Part shown: positions 54,487 through 63,716 of the stretch, one piece after another | Position numbering within the stretch: the stretch's first letter is position 1 | How the letters are laid out: every line of letters begins with the position of its first letter | From: Ensifer sp. WSM1721 | GTDB taxonomy: Bacteria; Pseudomonadota; Alphaproteobacteria; Rhizobiales; Rhizobiaceae | DNA: 64,000 nt | Assembly: GCF_000513895.2 (NCBI RefSeq) | Contig: NZ_CP165782.1 | Coordinates: 1,302,001 to 1,366,000, forward strand | Direction: 5' to 3' | Program-made: the position numbers and the translations under genes | The notes under the pieces: model-generated | Told to the model about the DNA's origin: nothing | The model's database searches: none | What the model saw: the letters and a program-made list of their open reading frames with translations, nothing else

Positions 54487-55216
54487 AGCGCAGAGATACT
54501 TGCCCGGGTTGCCGGAAGAGGAAGACGAGATCGACGACGTCGCGTTCGATCCCCGGCTCGAACTGGAGGCGGAGCGGATCGCCGAAGCGCTCGTCTTTGC
54601 GTCGGCTCAACCCGTTTCCGAAGCCTATATCGCCAGTCGCCTCCCAAACGGTGTCGATGTCGGACGGATCATGTTGCGGCTGAAGGGTCTCTATGCGAGC
54701 CGCGGCGTCAACCTGGTCCAGGTCGCGGATCACTGGGCCTTCCGGACGTCCGCCGATCTCTCCTTCGTCGTCCAGACGGACGAGCAGGAGGTAAAGAAAC
54801 TCTCCCGCGCGGCGCTCGAAGTGCTGGCGATCATCGCCTATCATCAACCGGTGACGCGCGCCGAGATCGAGGACATACGCGGCGTGCAGACCTCGAAAGG
54901 CACTCTCGATGTGCTGATGGAGGCGGGCTGGGTGAGATTCCGAGGCCGGAGACGGACGCCGGGGCGGCCGGTGACGTTCGGAACGACGAGGGACTTCCTC
55001 GACCATTTCGGCCTCGAGGAAATCCGCGATCTTCCGGGCATCGAGGAATTGAAAGGTGCCGGCCTGCTGTCCGGTCGTGTCCCCTCGAGCCTGCATATCC
55101 CGGTTCCCGTCGGCGAGGACGAGCTTTCCGAGAACGAGGACCCCATTTCCCAGATGGACCTTGAGGAGCTGGGCCTCTTGACACCGAAGGCTGAAGAAGA
55201 CGATTACAAATCCTGA
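54479..55216 (+). CDS. scpB: segregation and condensation protein B
   Basis: This 245-residue protein has the two winged helices of ScpB, with the family block LEVLAIIAYHQPVTRAEIEDIRGVQTSKGTLD. It dimerises and binds ScpA in the SMC condensin. GTG is the start; GGAGG lies six bases before it. The reading frame begins inside scpA, so translation is coupled. The tail is acidic. Confidence 0.94.
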   Translation: MAEAQRYLPGLPEEEDEIDDVAFDPRLELEAERIAEALVFASAQPVSEAYIASRLPNGVDVGRIMLRLKGLYASRGVNLVQVADHWAFRTSADLSFVVQTDEQEVKKLSRAALEVLAIIAYHQPVTRAEIEDIRGVQTSKGTLDVLMEAGWVRFRGRRRTPGRPVTFGTTRDFLDHFGLEEIRDLPGIEELKGAGLLSGRVPSSLHIPVPVGEDELSENEDPISQMDLEELGLLTPKAEEDDYKS

Positions 55217-55224
55217 GTAGGGTT

Positions 55225-55246
55225 ATCGGCTTTAAAGCGCGCCGAT
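55225..55246. repeat. inverted repeat after scpB
   Basis: ATCGGC-tttaaagcgc-GCCGAT stands eight bases after the scpB stop. It is short and lacks a T tract. Confidence 0.3.
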
Positions 55247-55281
55247 GTGGGCGATGCGGCCGAACGTCTTCGGGTCAAGGA

Positions 55282-56400
55282 ATGCAGGGTATGGTTTCAG
55301 ACTCGCTCAACGGCACCGTCACGACGACGAGAAGGCCGGGCGTGTCCTTCGCGGCAAGCCTGGCATTCGAGAACATCAGCCACCGCTATCATTCCAAGGA
55401 GACGATCAAGGGCGTCACGCTTAAGGCAGAGGCGGGTGAAGTACTCTGTCTCCTTGGCCCATCCGGCTCCGGCAAGACAACCTTGTTGCGGATCGCCGCC
55501 GGCATAGAGCTGCAGACTGGGGGACGGCTGCTCCTGAACGGGCGGGAGATTTCGGGACCGTCCGTCTTTCTCCCGCCGGAGAAGCGCGGCGTCGGCCTCA
55601 TGTTTCAGGACTTCGCGCTCTTCCCGCACATGACGATCCGGGGCAATGTCTCCTTCGGCTTGACGGATCTGCCGAAGAAGGAAGCGTTGATCCAGGCGGA
55701 TGCGGCACTGGAACGCGTCGGGCTCCTGCATTACGCCGAGCGCTATCCTCACGTGCTGTCGGGCGGCGAGCAGCAGCGAGTGGCGCTTGCCCGTGCGCTC
55801 GCTCCACGGCCCGCAGTGCTTTTGATGGACGAACCCTTCTCTGGCCTCGATTCCCGCCTGAAGGATTCGATCCGCGCCGACACGCTGGCGATCCTGCGGG
55901 AGACGCGGGCTACCGCCATCGTCGTCACCCATGACGCCGAGGAGGCGATGCGGATGGCGGATCGGATCGCGCTTCTGAAAGACGGCCGTCTTGTTCAGGT
56001 CGGTACGGCGGACGAACTCTATCGTAAGCCATGCGACCTCTTTGCTGCCGGCTTCTTTTCGGAGATAAACGTCTTCGACGTCCGTGTACGCGGCGGCCGG
56101 GTCGAAACACCCTTGGGCGTGGTTCCGGCCGGGCGCTACGCCGAGGGGCAGGCCCTCAGCGTGGCGGTCCGGCTTTCAGGCGTTCAGCTCAAGGAGGAGG
56201 GCGGTGATATTCCCGCCCGCATCGTCTCCCGCCGCTTTCTCGGCGTCGTCGAGCTTCTGGAACTCGCCGTGCCGCAATCCGAGCGCACGGTAAGGGCTCG
56301 CATCCGCGCCGATCTGTTGCCGCAAGGATTGCGTGACGTCACGCTTTCCGTTAACGAGCGCGACATATTGGTGTTTGAAAAAGACGCCTCGACAGCTTAA
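55282..56400 (+). CDS. ABC transporter ATP-binding protein (orphan)
   Basis: This 372-residue ATPase has Walker A GPSGSGKTT, the signature LSGGEQQRVALARAL, Walker B VLLMDEPFSGLD, the switch His in IVVTHDAEEAMRMADR, and a C-terminal TOBE-like extension (about 245-372). It is of the Fe(3+)/spermidine/sulfate importer class (FbpC/PotA-like). No permease or binding protein gene is in the window, so the partner and substrate are unknown. It lies between scpB and tatA on the same strand. The start may be the second ATG at 55291. Confidence 0.88.
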   Translation: MQGMVSDSLNGTVTTTRRPGVSFAASLAFENISHRYHSKETIKGVTLKAEAGEVLCLLGPSGSGKTTLLRIAAGIELQTGGRLLLNGREISGPSVFLPPEKRGVGLMFQDFALFPHMTIRGNVSFGLTDLPKKEALIQADAALERVGLLHYAERYPHVLSGGEQQRVALARALAPRPAVLLMDEPFSGLDSRLKDSIRADTLAILRETRATAIVVTHDAEEAMRMADRIALLKDGRLVQVGTADELYRKPCDLFAAGFFSEINVFDVRVRGGRVETPLGVVPAGRYAEGQALSVAVRLSGVQLKEEGGDIPARIVSRRFLGVVELLELAVPQSERTVRARIRADLLPQGLRDVTLSVNERDILVFEKDASTA

Positions 56401-56491
56401 GTACCGTCATAATGGGATCGTGCTTCCGGGCGCGCCTGAAAAATGACAACGTGATGGCTTTAAATCGATAAAGCCTCGAGGGAGTAAGTGA

Positions 56492-56698
56492 ATGGGTTCC
56501 TTTAGCATCTGGCACTGGCTGATCGTCCTGGTGGTCGTGCTGCTTTTGTTTGGCCGCGGCAAGATCCCGGAACTGATGGGCGACGTTGCCAAAGGCATCA
56601 AGAACTTCAAGAAGGGCATGACCGACGACGATGCCGCGGCCGCCGACAAGGCGATCGACGGCAAGACCGTCGAACACAAGTCCGACGAAGTCCGCTAA
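56492..56698 (+). CDS. tatA: twin-arginine translocase subunit TatA
   Basis: This 68-residue protein has the short N-terminal membrane helix ([24 protein letters not shown]) followed by an amphipathic helix and an acidic tail, as in TatA. The [11 protein letters not shown] hinge is conserved. It precedes tatB and tatC. TatA multimers form the pore for folded, cofactor-containing exoproteins. Confidence 0.96.
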   Translation: MGSFSIWHWLIVLVVVLLLFGRGKIPELMGDVAKGIKNFKKGMTDDDAAAADKAIDGKTVEHKSDEVR

Positions 56699-56769
56699 CG
56701 ATCGGAAGTTGGCGGATCGGGTGCGGGGTGGGCGCCCGGTGAGTACTGCGGATTTGTAGGGCGCGTCGG

Positions 56770-57423
56770 ATGCTTGATATCGGCTGGACCGAGCTTGTTG
56801 TTATCGCAATCGTCTTGATTGTCGTCGTTGGGCCGAAGGACCTTCCGCCGATGCTGCGGGCCTTCGGGCGGATGACATCCAAGATGCGCGGCATGGCTGC
56901 GGATTTCCGGCGGCAGTTCGATGAAGCATTGCGTGAAGCCGACCTCGACGAGGTACGCAAGACGATCAGCGACGCGCAAAGCCTCAATCCGACGACTGCC
57001 CTGCGCGATGCGATGAACCCGCTGCGGCAGCTCGGAAACGAAATCAAGTCCGATCTGCAAAAGGCGACAACGCCCGAAAAGCCGCCGGAGCCGGTAGCGC
57101 CCGAGCCGATCGTCGAACCGGCGAAGGCCGAGGCTCCCGTCGAAACGGCGGCGAAGCCGGCGGATACGGTCGCAGCCGCGGCGATAAGCTCGGCATCGAG
57201 GCAGATGGACCGCGCCGCCGATGCATCGAAGGCGGGCGAGACGAAGGCCGCCGCGAAACCTAGGGCGGCAGCGTCAAAGAAGCCAGCGGCTGCCGCCGCA
57301 GGCACGAAGAAGGCGGCCGGCGCGGCGCCAAAAAAAACAGCAGCGACGAAGGTCGTGAGCGTGGGGCCGGCCGAGGGCAAGCCGAAGACGCGGGCGGCCT
57401 CACGCAAGAAGGGTGACGCATGA
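56770..57423 (+). CDS. tatB: twin-arginine translocase subunit TatB
   Basis: This 217-residue protein has an N-terminal membrane helix (MLDIGWTELVVIAIVLIVVVGPKDLPPML) with the E8 that is a hallmark of TatB, an amphipathic helix, and a long Ala/Lys/Pro-rich tail. It is longer than E. coli TatB (171). It overlaps tatC by four bases (ATGA). Confidence 0.94.
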   Translation: MLDIGWTELVVIAIVLIVVVGPKDLPPMLRAFGRMTSKMRGMAADFRRQFDEALREADLDEVRKTISDAQSLNPTTALRDAMNPLRQLGNEIKSDLQKATTPEKPPEPVAPEPIVEPAKAEAPVETAAKPADTVAAAAISSASRQMDRAADASKAGETKAAAKPRAAASKKPAAAAAGTKKAAGAAPKKTAATKVVSVGPAEGKPKTRAASRKKGDA

Positions 57424-58262
57424 GCGGCGATATCGAAGACCGGCCGCAGCCGCTTATCGAGCACCTGATCGAGCTGCGCACGCGGCTGATGTGGGCGGTG
57501 GGGGCATTCTTCGTGGCCTTCCTCGTCTGCTTCTATTTTGCCAAGCAGTTGTTCAACTTCCTTGTTCTGCCGTTCAAGTGGGCGGTGAGCTGGGCGGGGC
57601 TCAGCCACCGCAACGTCGAGCTTATCTACACCGCGCCGCAGGAGTTTTTCTTCACGCAGATCAAGGTCGCCATGTTCGGGGCGTTGGTGATCGCATTTCC
57701 CGTGATCGCTTCTCAGATCTACAAGTTCGTCGCGCCCGGCCTCTACAAGAACGAGCGTGCGGCCTTCCTGCCGTTTCTGATTGCCTCGCCTATCCTGTTT
57801 CTGCTCGGCGGCGCGCTCGTCTATTTCTTCTTCACACCCATGGTCATGTGGTTCTTCCTCGCCATGGAGCAGGGCGGGGGCGAGGGACAGGTAGCGATCC
57901 AGCTCCTGCCGAAGGTCTCGGAATATTTGAGCCTCATCATGTCGCTCGTCTTCGCCTTCGGCCTCGTCTTCCAATTGCCGGTGGTCACCACGCTCCTGGC
58001 GCGGGTCGGCTTCGTTACCTCGCAGGGGCTCGCAGAGAAGCGCAAATACGCGATCGTCATCGCCTTCGTCGTCGCCGCCGTCCTGACGCCGCCCGATCCC
58101 GTTTCCCAGATCGGCCTTGCGCTGCCAGCTATCCTTCTCTACGAAATTTCAATCTATACGGCGCGACTCGTCGAAAAACGACAGGCAGCCGAGGCCCTCG
58201 CACGCGAAGCCGCTTCTGCACAGGAAGGCTCCTCCGAGACAGTGGGCCCGGCGAAGGGCTGA
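57420..58262 (+). CDS. tatC: twin-arginine translocase subunit TatC
   Basis: This 280-residue inner-membrane protein has six predicted helices and the N-terminal PLIEHLIELRTRLM that binds the twin-arginine signal. TAPQEFFFTQIKVAMFGALVIAFPVIASQIYKFVAPGLYKNER is the conserved middle. It makes the receptor with TatB. A RIME-like repeat follows 28 bases after the stop. Confidence 0.97.
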   Translation: MSGDIEDRPQPLIEHLIELRTRLMWAVGAFFVAFLVCFYFAKQLFNFLVLPFKWAVSWAGLSHRNVELIYTAPQEFFFTQIKVAMFGALVIAFPVIASQIYKFVAPGLYKNERAAFLPFLIASPILFLLGGALVYFFFTPMVMWFFLAMEQGGGEGQVAIQLLPKVSEYLSLIMSLVFAFGLVFQLPVVTTLLARVGFVTSQGLAEKRKYAIVIAFVVAAVLTPPDPVSQIGLALPAILLYEISIYTARLVEKRQAAEALAREAASAQEGSSETVGPAKG

Positions 58263-58290
58263 TCGTCCGACGTTTTCGCCCGTGATCTGC

Positions 58291-58380
58291 AGCTTCGCGC
58301 GTCTGTTCCGACGCGCGAAGCTCATAGCACTTTGAATCGCTGCACGATTTTTCCTCGATCGCTTCCGATCGGAGGATCAT
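58291..58380 (-). repeat. RIME-like repeat, copy C (divergent arms)
   Basis: The orientation and order are those of copy B: a palindrome AGCTTCGCGCGTC-tgttcc-GACGCGCGAAGCT (58291-58322), the core TTTGAATCGCTGCA (58331-58344), then TCCTCGATCG-cttc-CGATCGGAGGA (58352-58375, one bulge). The palindrome arms differ from copies A and B, but pairing is kept. Confidence 0.75.
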
Positions 58381-58405
58381 GTAGTCACCAACACGTGGAA
58401 CGATT

Positions 58406-59689
58406 ATGCTCGACATCAAATGGATCCGTGAAAATGCAGACGCGCTCGATGACGGTCTGGCTAGACGGGGTGCGGAGCCATTGTCGGCGTCGCTGATCGC
58501 GCTTGATGAACGCCGCCGTACGATTCTCCAGTCGCTGCAGGACATGCAGTCGCGCCGCAACGCTGCGTCCAAGGAGATTGGCGCCGCGATGGCCCAGAAG
58601 AACAGCGAGCTGGCCCAGAAGCTCAAGGCCGAGGTCGCCGAACTCAAGAATATGATGCCGGCTGTGGAGGACGAAAGCCGACGGGTTGAAGCGGAGCTGT
58701 CGGATGCTCTGTCGCGCATTCCCAACATCCCGCTTGCGGACGTTCCGGTCGGCCCGGACGAAACCGCCAATGTCGTCACCCGGGTCGTCGGTCAAAAGCC
58801 CACCTGGAATCACAGGCCGCTCGAGCATTTCGAAATCGGTGAGGGATTGGGCCTGATGGATTTCGAAGGGGCGGCGCGGATTGCCGGGTCGCGTTTCACG
58901 ATCCTGAAGGGGCAGCTTGCGCGCCTCGAACGGGCGCTCGGTCAGTTCATGCTTGACCTGCACACGCAGGAGCACGGGTATGTCGAAGTCCAGCCGCCGC
59001 TCCTCGTTCGCGATGATGCGATGTATGGCACCGGCCAACTGCCGAAATTTGCCGAAGACCTCTTCCGCACTACGGACGAACGCTGGCTGATCCCGACGGC
59101 CGAAGTCCCTCTGACGAATCTGGTGCGCGAGCAGATCCTCGATGGCGAGACCTTGCCGCTGCGCTTCACGGCGCTGACGCCGTGCTTCCGCTCGGAGGCG
59201 GGCTCGGCCGGCCGCGACACCCGCGGCATGCTGCGCCAGCACCAGTTCAACAAGGTGGAACTGGTCTCGATCACCGATGCCGAGAGCTCCATCGAAGAGC
59301 ATGAGCGGATGACGGCCTGCGCTGAGGAGGTGCTGAAGCGCCTCGGCCTGCATTACCGCGTCATGACGCTTTGCACCGGCGATATGGGCTTCGGTGCTCG
59401 CAAGACCTATGATCTCGAGGTCTGGCTGCCGGGGCAGGACAACTATCGCGAGATTTCCTCCTGCTCCGTCTGCGGCGACTTCCAGGCGCGGCGCATGAAT
59501 GCGCGCTACCGCGCGAAGGAAGAGAAGGGCACGAAGTTCGTCCACACGCTGAACGGTTCCGGCGTCGCCGTGGGCCGGGCGCTGATCGCGGTGGTCGAGA
59601 ACTATCTGAACGACAATGGTTCGGTCACGGTACCTGACGTCCTTGTCCCCTATATGGGCGGCCTGCGGCGGATCGAGAAAGCCGCCTGA
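58406..59689 (+). CDS. serS: seryl-tRNA synthetase
   Basis: This 427-residue class II synthetase has an N-terminal antiparallel coiled coil (about 1-100) that binds the long tRNA-Ser arm, and the class II core with motif 2 in [21 protein letters not shown] and motif 3 near [19 protein letters not shown]. The length is normal. surE follows 26 bases later. Confidence 0.97.
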   Translation: MLDIKWIRENADALDDGLARRGAEPLSASLIALDERRRTILQSLQDMQSRRNAASKEIGAAMAQKNSELAQKLKAEVAELKNMMPAVEDESRRVEAELSDALSRIPNIPLADVPVGPDETANVVTRVVGQKPTWNHRPLEHFEIGEGLGLMDFEGAARIAGSRFTILKGQLARLERALGQFMLDLHTQEHGYVEVQPPLLVRDDAMYGTGQLPKFAEDLFRTTDERWLIPTAEVPLTNLVREQILDGETLPLRFTALTPCFRSEAGSAGRDTRGMLRQHQFNKVELVSITDAESSIEEHERMTACAEEVLKRLGLHYRVMTLCTGDMGFGARKTYDLEVWLPGQDNYREISSCSVCGDFQARRMNARYRAKEEKGTKFVHTLNGSGVAVGRALIAVVENYLNDNGSVTVPDVLVPYMGGLRRIEKAA

Positions 59690-59715
59690 GCCCCGGAGAA
59701 ACGGAAGAGGACGGA

Positions 59716-60486
59716 ATGCGCATCCTGCTCACGAACGACGACGGCATTCATGCCGAGGGTCTCTCCGTTCTGGAACGGATCGCGCGAACGATCTCGGATG
59801 ACGTGTGGGTGGTCGCGCCGGAGGTGGACCAGAGCGGTCTTGCCCATTCTCTGACGCTTTCCGAACCGCTGCGCCTGCGCCAGCTCTCGGAAAAGCGTTT
59901 TGCGCTCAGAGGAACGCCGACCGACTGTGTGATCATGGCGGCCAAGAAGCTTCTCGACCGAAAGCCCGATCTCGTCCTTTCTGGCGTCAATATCGGCGCT
60001 AACCTCGCAGATGACGTGACCTATTCCGGAACGGTGGCTGGTGCCATCGAAGGCACTCTTCAGGGCATCCGGTCGATGGCGCTCAGTCAGGCCTTTCAGC
60101 ATGCCGTCGGCAGGGATATCTCGTGGGATGTCGTCGAAAGCCATGCGCCGGCGCTCATCCGCACATTGATGAATGTCGAGCTGCCGGACGGAACCCTTAT
60201 CAATCTCAATTTCCCCAATTGCGCGGTGGAAGCTGTCGCGGGGGTGGAAGTCACGTCGCAAGGCAAGCTCGAGTTCGGTCTCACCATTGACGAGCGCACC
60301 GATGGCCGCGGGTTCCCCTATTTCTGGCTGCGCTTCGGCGAGCGTTCCGGCGATTTTCGTTCCGGTACCGACATTCGCGCAGTGCGCGAGAACAGGATTT
60401 CGGTAACGCCGCTTAAACTAGATATGACGGACTATACCGTTCAGGATCGCATAGCACGCGCGTTGCTGGAGGGGACTGTCGCTTGA
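59716..60486 (+). CDS. surE: 5'/3'-nucleotidase SurE
   Basis: This 256-residue enzyme is a metal-dependent nucleotidase/survival protein. It has the N-terminal [15 protein letters not shown] with the metal-binding D8-D9, [15 protein letters not shown] and [25 protein letters not shown] with further ligands. The stop overlaps the pcm start by three bases. SurE and PCM pair in many bacteria. Confidence 0.96.
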   Translation: MRILLTNDDGIHAEGLSVLERIARTISDDVWVVAPEVDQSGLAHSLTLSEPLRLRQLSEKRFALRGTPTDCVIMAAKKLLDRKPDLVLSGVNIGANLADDVTYSGTVAGAIEGTLQGIRSMALSQAFQHAVGRDISWDVVESHAPALIRTLMNVELPDGTLINLNFPNCAVEAVAGVEVTSQGKLEFGLTIDERTDGRGFPYFWLRFGERSGDFRSGTDIRAVRENRISVTPLKLDMTDYTVQDRIARALLEGTVA

Positions 60487-61136
60487 ACGCACGCATATCC
60501 CAGCAGGAGGGGTTTGCAGCGATGGCGCTGCGCCTTCGCTCCGCAGGCGTCGTCAACCATGAGCTGTTGAAGGCGGCGGAGCAAACGCCGAGAGCTTATT
60601 TCGCGCCGCCGCAATACCAGGACGATGTCTATTCCAAGCGATTGATACCGCTCGATTGCGGTTCGTTCATGGAAGGCTGTGACTTCGCAGTTCGGCTGCT
60701 GCACTGCCTCAATATCAAGCCGGGCCAGCGCATACTCGAAGTCGGAACCGGCAGCGGCTTCACCGCGGCCGTGATGGGACGCATCGCCGAGCGGGTCCTG
60801 ACGATCGAGCGTTATCAGACGCTGGTGGCCGCGGCGCAGAAGAACCTCGAGAAAGCCGGCATTCGCAACGTCGTCGTCAGGCAGGCCGACGGCAGCGCCG
60901 GCGTGCCGGGCGAGGGGACCTTCGACCGGATTCTCATCACGGCCGCCTTCAACAGTCTGCCGCGGATATTCTCCGATCATCTCGTCTCCGGCGGCACCCT
61001 CTTGGTGCCCATCATGATGAGCGAAACGCAATGCCGTATCGTTCGCGTCAACCGCACGGGCAGCCGCTTCGATCGCGAAGATCTCTTCGACGCGCCGTAC
61101 CTTCCGATCGTCCCGCAACTGGCATCCTTCCTTTAG
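60483..61136 (+). CDS. pcm: protein-L-isoaspartate O-methyltransferase
   Basis: This 217-residue SAM-dependent enzyme repairs isoaspartyl residues in aged proteins. Motif I is [16 protein letters not shown], and the family block [28 protein letters not shown] is present. The start is TTG in the junction TTGA with surE; GGAGGGG stands eight bases upstream and supports it. The substrate-side SQP block of E. coli Pcm is SFMEGC here. Confidence 0.88.
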   Translation: MNARISQQEGFAAMALRLRSAGVVNHELLKAAEQTPRAYFAPPQYQDDVYSKRLIPLDCGSFMEGCDFAVRLLHCLNIKPGQRILEVGTGSGFTAAVMGRIAERVLTIERYQTLVAAAQKNLEKAGIRNVVVRQADGSAGVPGEGTFDRILITAAFNSLPRIFSDHLVSGGTLLVPIMMSETQCRIVRVNRTGSRFDREDLFDAPYLPIVPQLASFL

Positions 61137-61291
61137 GACGCGCGGCTTCCTTGTTGCGCCATTCACGCATTCTTAACCGACTCCAGTTCCGCGCAAGCTT
61201 GCTGCCCTAGGCCAAGAAGGCGCGACGCTTCGCGGTGCGGGCAAACTTGGCCCGCGTCGTGCGGTTGTCGTGCAGATGACGGAGACGGCAT

Positions 61292-61942
61292 ATGCAGATC
61301 GCGAACAGGTTGACTGCGGCGACCGGCGGCGACGGCTTGGGCAATCTCGCCGGGCGTTCCGCCGAGCAGGTCGAGGCTGGAAACAAAGGCGAAAGCGGCG
61401 CGCAGGTGTTGCCTGCGACCTTTGTTGACCCGACGCCGCGGATCTCGCTCTCTGTCGATGCGCTGCTTTATCTGAGCCGGACGAAGAAGTCGCCCGAGCG
61501 GATGCCGCCTCTCACGAACGACGAATGGAACAACCGGCTTTCGCCGCAGCTTGCGGCACGCGAATATCGGGCCTTCGGCAAGTTCGCCGAAACCGGCCAC
61601 TACAGGGCTTACTACGGGGCCTTCATCGATTACTATGACAACCTCCGTCCGGAGGATCAGAATAGTCTGCGCTACTTTGGCACTCGCGAAGCGGCGGTCG
61701 CCGGCTTGCGATCGCTCGAATATGACGCCGAGAGCGGACTGGACGTCGATACGAACTTCGAAAGGCTCGTAAGCGTCGTCCTCGACGAGGACAAGACGGC
61801 CTCTTCTACCGTCTCGACGACGCCGCCACTGGCGGAAAACGCCGTTTTCGCCTGGGATGTATCCAGCATCAGCTATGAGGACGAGGCGCGCGAGCCGAAC
61901 TCGCTCTCGCAAATCGAGCGACTTTATTCTGAGCTCCTTTAA
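61292..61942 (+). CDS. hypothetical protein
   Basis: I do not recognise this 216-residue protein. It has no signal peptide, transmembrane helix or cysteine. The N-terminal 50 residues are Gly/Ala/Ser-rich, the middle (about 50-135) has a mixed, aromatic pattern (NRLSPQLAAREYRAFGKFAETGHYRAYYGAFIDYYD is long and conserved-looking), and the tail is acidic. The gene is between pcm and the LysM lipoprotein on the same strand and has its own 155-base upstream region. ATG 61292 has GGAGACGGCAT just before it. The coding pattern is typical of the neighbours, so I hold it to be a true gene. Confidence 0.75.
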   Translation: MQIANRLTAATGGDGLGNLAGRSAEQVEAGNKGESGAQVLPATFVDPTPRISLSVDALLYLSRTKKSPERMPPLTNDEWNNRLSPQLAAREYRAFGKFAETGHYRAYYGAFIDYYDNLRPEDQNSLRYFGTREAAVAGLRSLEYDAESGLDVDTNFERLVSVVLDEDKTASSTVSTTPPLAENAVFAWDVSSISYEDEAREPNSLSQIERLYSELL

Positions 61943-62038
61943 GGCCGTCCTCTTTCGGCCCCACTGCTGTGTCTGTCCTTAAGTGGCGTCCGCCGTCGCG
62001 CGGCTATGGTTAGCATTTGGTCAAAAATGGTGTCGCCC

Positions 62039-62054
62039 TTAACCGGGCGGTAAC
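62039..62054 (+). promoter_or_regulatory. CtrA-box-like sequence before the LysM lipoprotein gene
   Basis: TTAA-ccgggcg-GTAAC differs by one base from the CtrA consensus TTAA-N7-TTAAC. It lies 55 bases upstream of the start. Confidence 0.35.
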
Positions 62055-62108
62055 TCTGATGCGCTTTAATCACTCTACAGCGAGTTGCGTTCGGAGTGGT
62101 AAAGCGTC

Positions 62109-63662
62109 ATGCGTGAATTTGTATCTCCCCATGCAGGCAAGTCCGTGATCCGTCTCTGCGCGGCGGTCTTGCTAGCGGGTGTTGCGACCGGTTGCAGTTC
62201 TGACGTCAGCCGCTTCGGCGGGCTCTTTTCGCGGTCGGACGATATCACGACCGGTTCCATCCCGAGAGATGTGAACCCTGTTCCGAAGGGCGATGTTGCG
62301 AGTGGCGGTCTGCCGACGCCGTCGTATGGAAGCAACGCGGAGCTCGGGCAGGCTTATCCAGCCGGCGGTCAAGGTGGTGGCTACGACCCGATCAACACGG
62401 CGACGGCGCCGGTATCGAGCGCTCGTGTCGCATCCACTCCGATGAGCGTTCAACGATCGAGCCTCTCCGATCCGTCTGCCGTGGCGGCCCGGCAGCCGCA
62501 GATGTCGGCTTCCCGGCAGACGCAGACGGCTGCTCTCTCGAAGGCCGAGTCGTTGTCCGGGGGTGTCAAGGAGACGGCGAGCAAGGGCGGCTGGACCACT
62601 TCGAACGCGCCGACCATCATGGTTCGCCAGGGCGATACGGTCGCGGTCCTCGCTAGACGGTTCGGCATACCCGAAAAAGAGATACTCAAAGCGAACGGCT
62701 TGAAGTCTGCAGACCAGGTTGAGCCCGGGCAGCGTCTCGTCATTCCGACATTCGGTGCGGCAAGCAGCGCCGCGAAAGCGGCAGCATCGAACTCGATTGC
62801 CGACCTCGATGGCGGCAAGAAGCGGCCGTCGCCGCTCCCGACCGATCAGCGCGAGGTGGCGATTCTTCCCGGACAGTCGCAATCACGCGAGAAGAGCGAA
62901 GGCCGCAGCGACGTCACTGCGGGCAAACTCAATACGGCCGGCGAAGGCGGAAACGACAAGGGTCTCTATACGGTCAAGGCGGGCGATTCCTTGAACCGGA
63001 TCGCACGGGAGAACGGCGTCTCGGTCGCGGCGCTGAAGCAGGCCAACGGCCTTTCGACCGAGGCCATCCGCGTCGGACAAAAGCTCAAAATGCCGGGCGC
63101 CGCTGCGGCTGCTCCTGCCACCGATGCGGTTGTGACAGCGTCGGTTCCGGGCAAGAAGGCCGAGACCAAGGTGGCCTCCATCGAGCCGAGCAAGCCGGCG
63201 GAATACAAGCCTCCGGTCACCAAGGAGAGCGTTTCCGAGGTCGCGATCAAGTCCGATGTCGATGAGGAATCGCCGAAGTCGACCGGCATCAGCAAATATC
63301 GCTGGCCAGTGCGCGGCGCGGTCGTTGCTGGCTACGGCGCCAATGTCAACGGGAACCGCAACGACGGCATCAACATTTCCGCGCCGGAAGGAACGCCGAT
63401 CAAGGCGGCCGAAAACGGCGTTGTCATCTATTCCGGCAGCAGTCTGAAGGAACTGGGCAACGCCGTTCTGGTTCGCCATGATGACGGTACGGTCACGGTC
63501 TACGGCAACGCTTCGGAGCTCAAGGTACAGCGCGGCCAGAAGGTGCAGCGCGGCCAGACGCTCGCGTCCTCCGGGATGACAGGCAGGGCGAGCCAGCCGC
63601 AGGTTCATTTCGAGGTGCGCAAGAACGCAACGCCGGTGAACCCAGCTACTTACCTCGAATAA
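62109..63662 (+). CDS. LysM/LytM lipoprotein, NlpD/DipM-like (degenerate peptidase)
   Basis: This 517-residue protein begins with a lipoprotein signal (LLAGVATGC, with the lipidated Cys). A disordered part (about 25-160), two LysM domains (IMVRQGDTVAVLARRFGIP near 175; GLYTVKAGDSLNRIARENG near 290) and a C-terminal M23/LytM domain (about 395-515) follow. The zinc ligands are lost: N418 stands for the His and N422 for the Asp of HxxxD, and the late HxH is Q498-V-H500. Such degenerate LytM proteins activate amidases at the septum rather than cut the wall. It converges with the DUF815 gene. Confidence 0.9.
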   Translation: MREFVSPHAGKSVIRLCAAVLLAGVATGCSSDVSRFGGLFSRSDDITTGSIPRDVNPVPKGDVASGGLPTPSYGSNAELGQAYPAGGQGGGYDPINTATAPVSSARVASTPMSVQRSSLSDPSAVAARQPQMSASRQTQTAALSKAESLSGGVKETASKGGWTTSNAPTIMVRQGDTVAVLARRFGIPEKEILKANGLKSADQVEPGQRLVIPTFGAASSAAKAAASNSIADLDGGKKRPSPLPTDQREVAILPGQSQSREKSEGRSDVTAGKLNTAGEGGNDKGLYTVKAGDSLNRIARENGVSVAALKQANGLSTEAIRVGQKLKMPGAAAAAPATDAVVTASVPGKKAETKVASIEPSKPAEYKPPVTKESVSEVAIKSDVDEESPKSTGISKYRWPVRGAVVAGYGANVNGNRNDGINISAPEGTPIKAAENGVVIYSGSSLKELGNAVLVRHDDGTVTVYGNASELKVQRGQKVQRGQTLASSGMTGRASQPQVHFEVRKNATPVNPATYLE

Positions 63663-63716
63663 GCTCTGTAGCCGGCATCTTCGCGGCGGCGCCGGGATAA
63701 GCCGCGGGCCGCCTGA

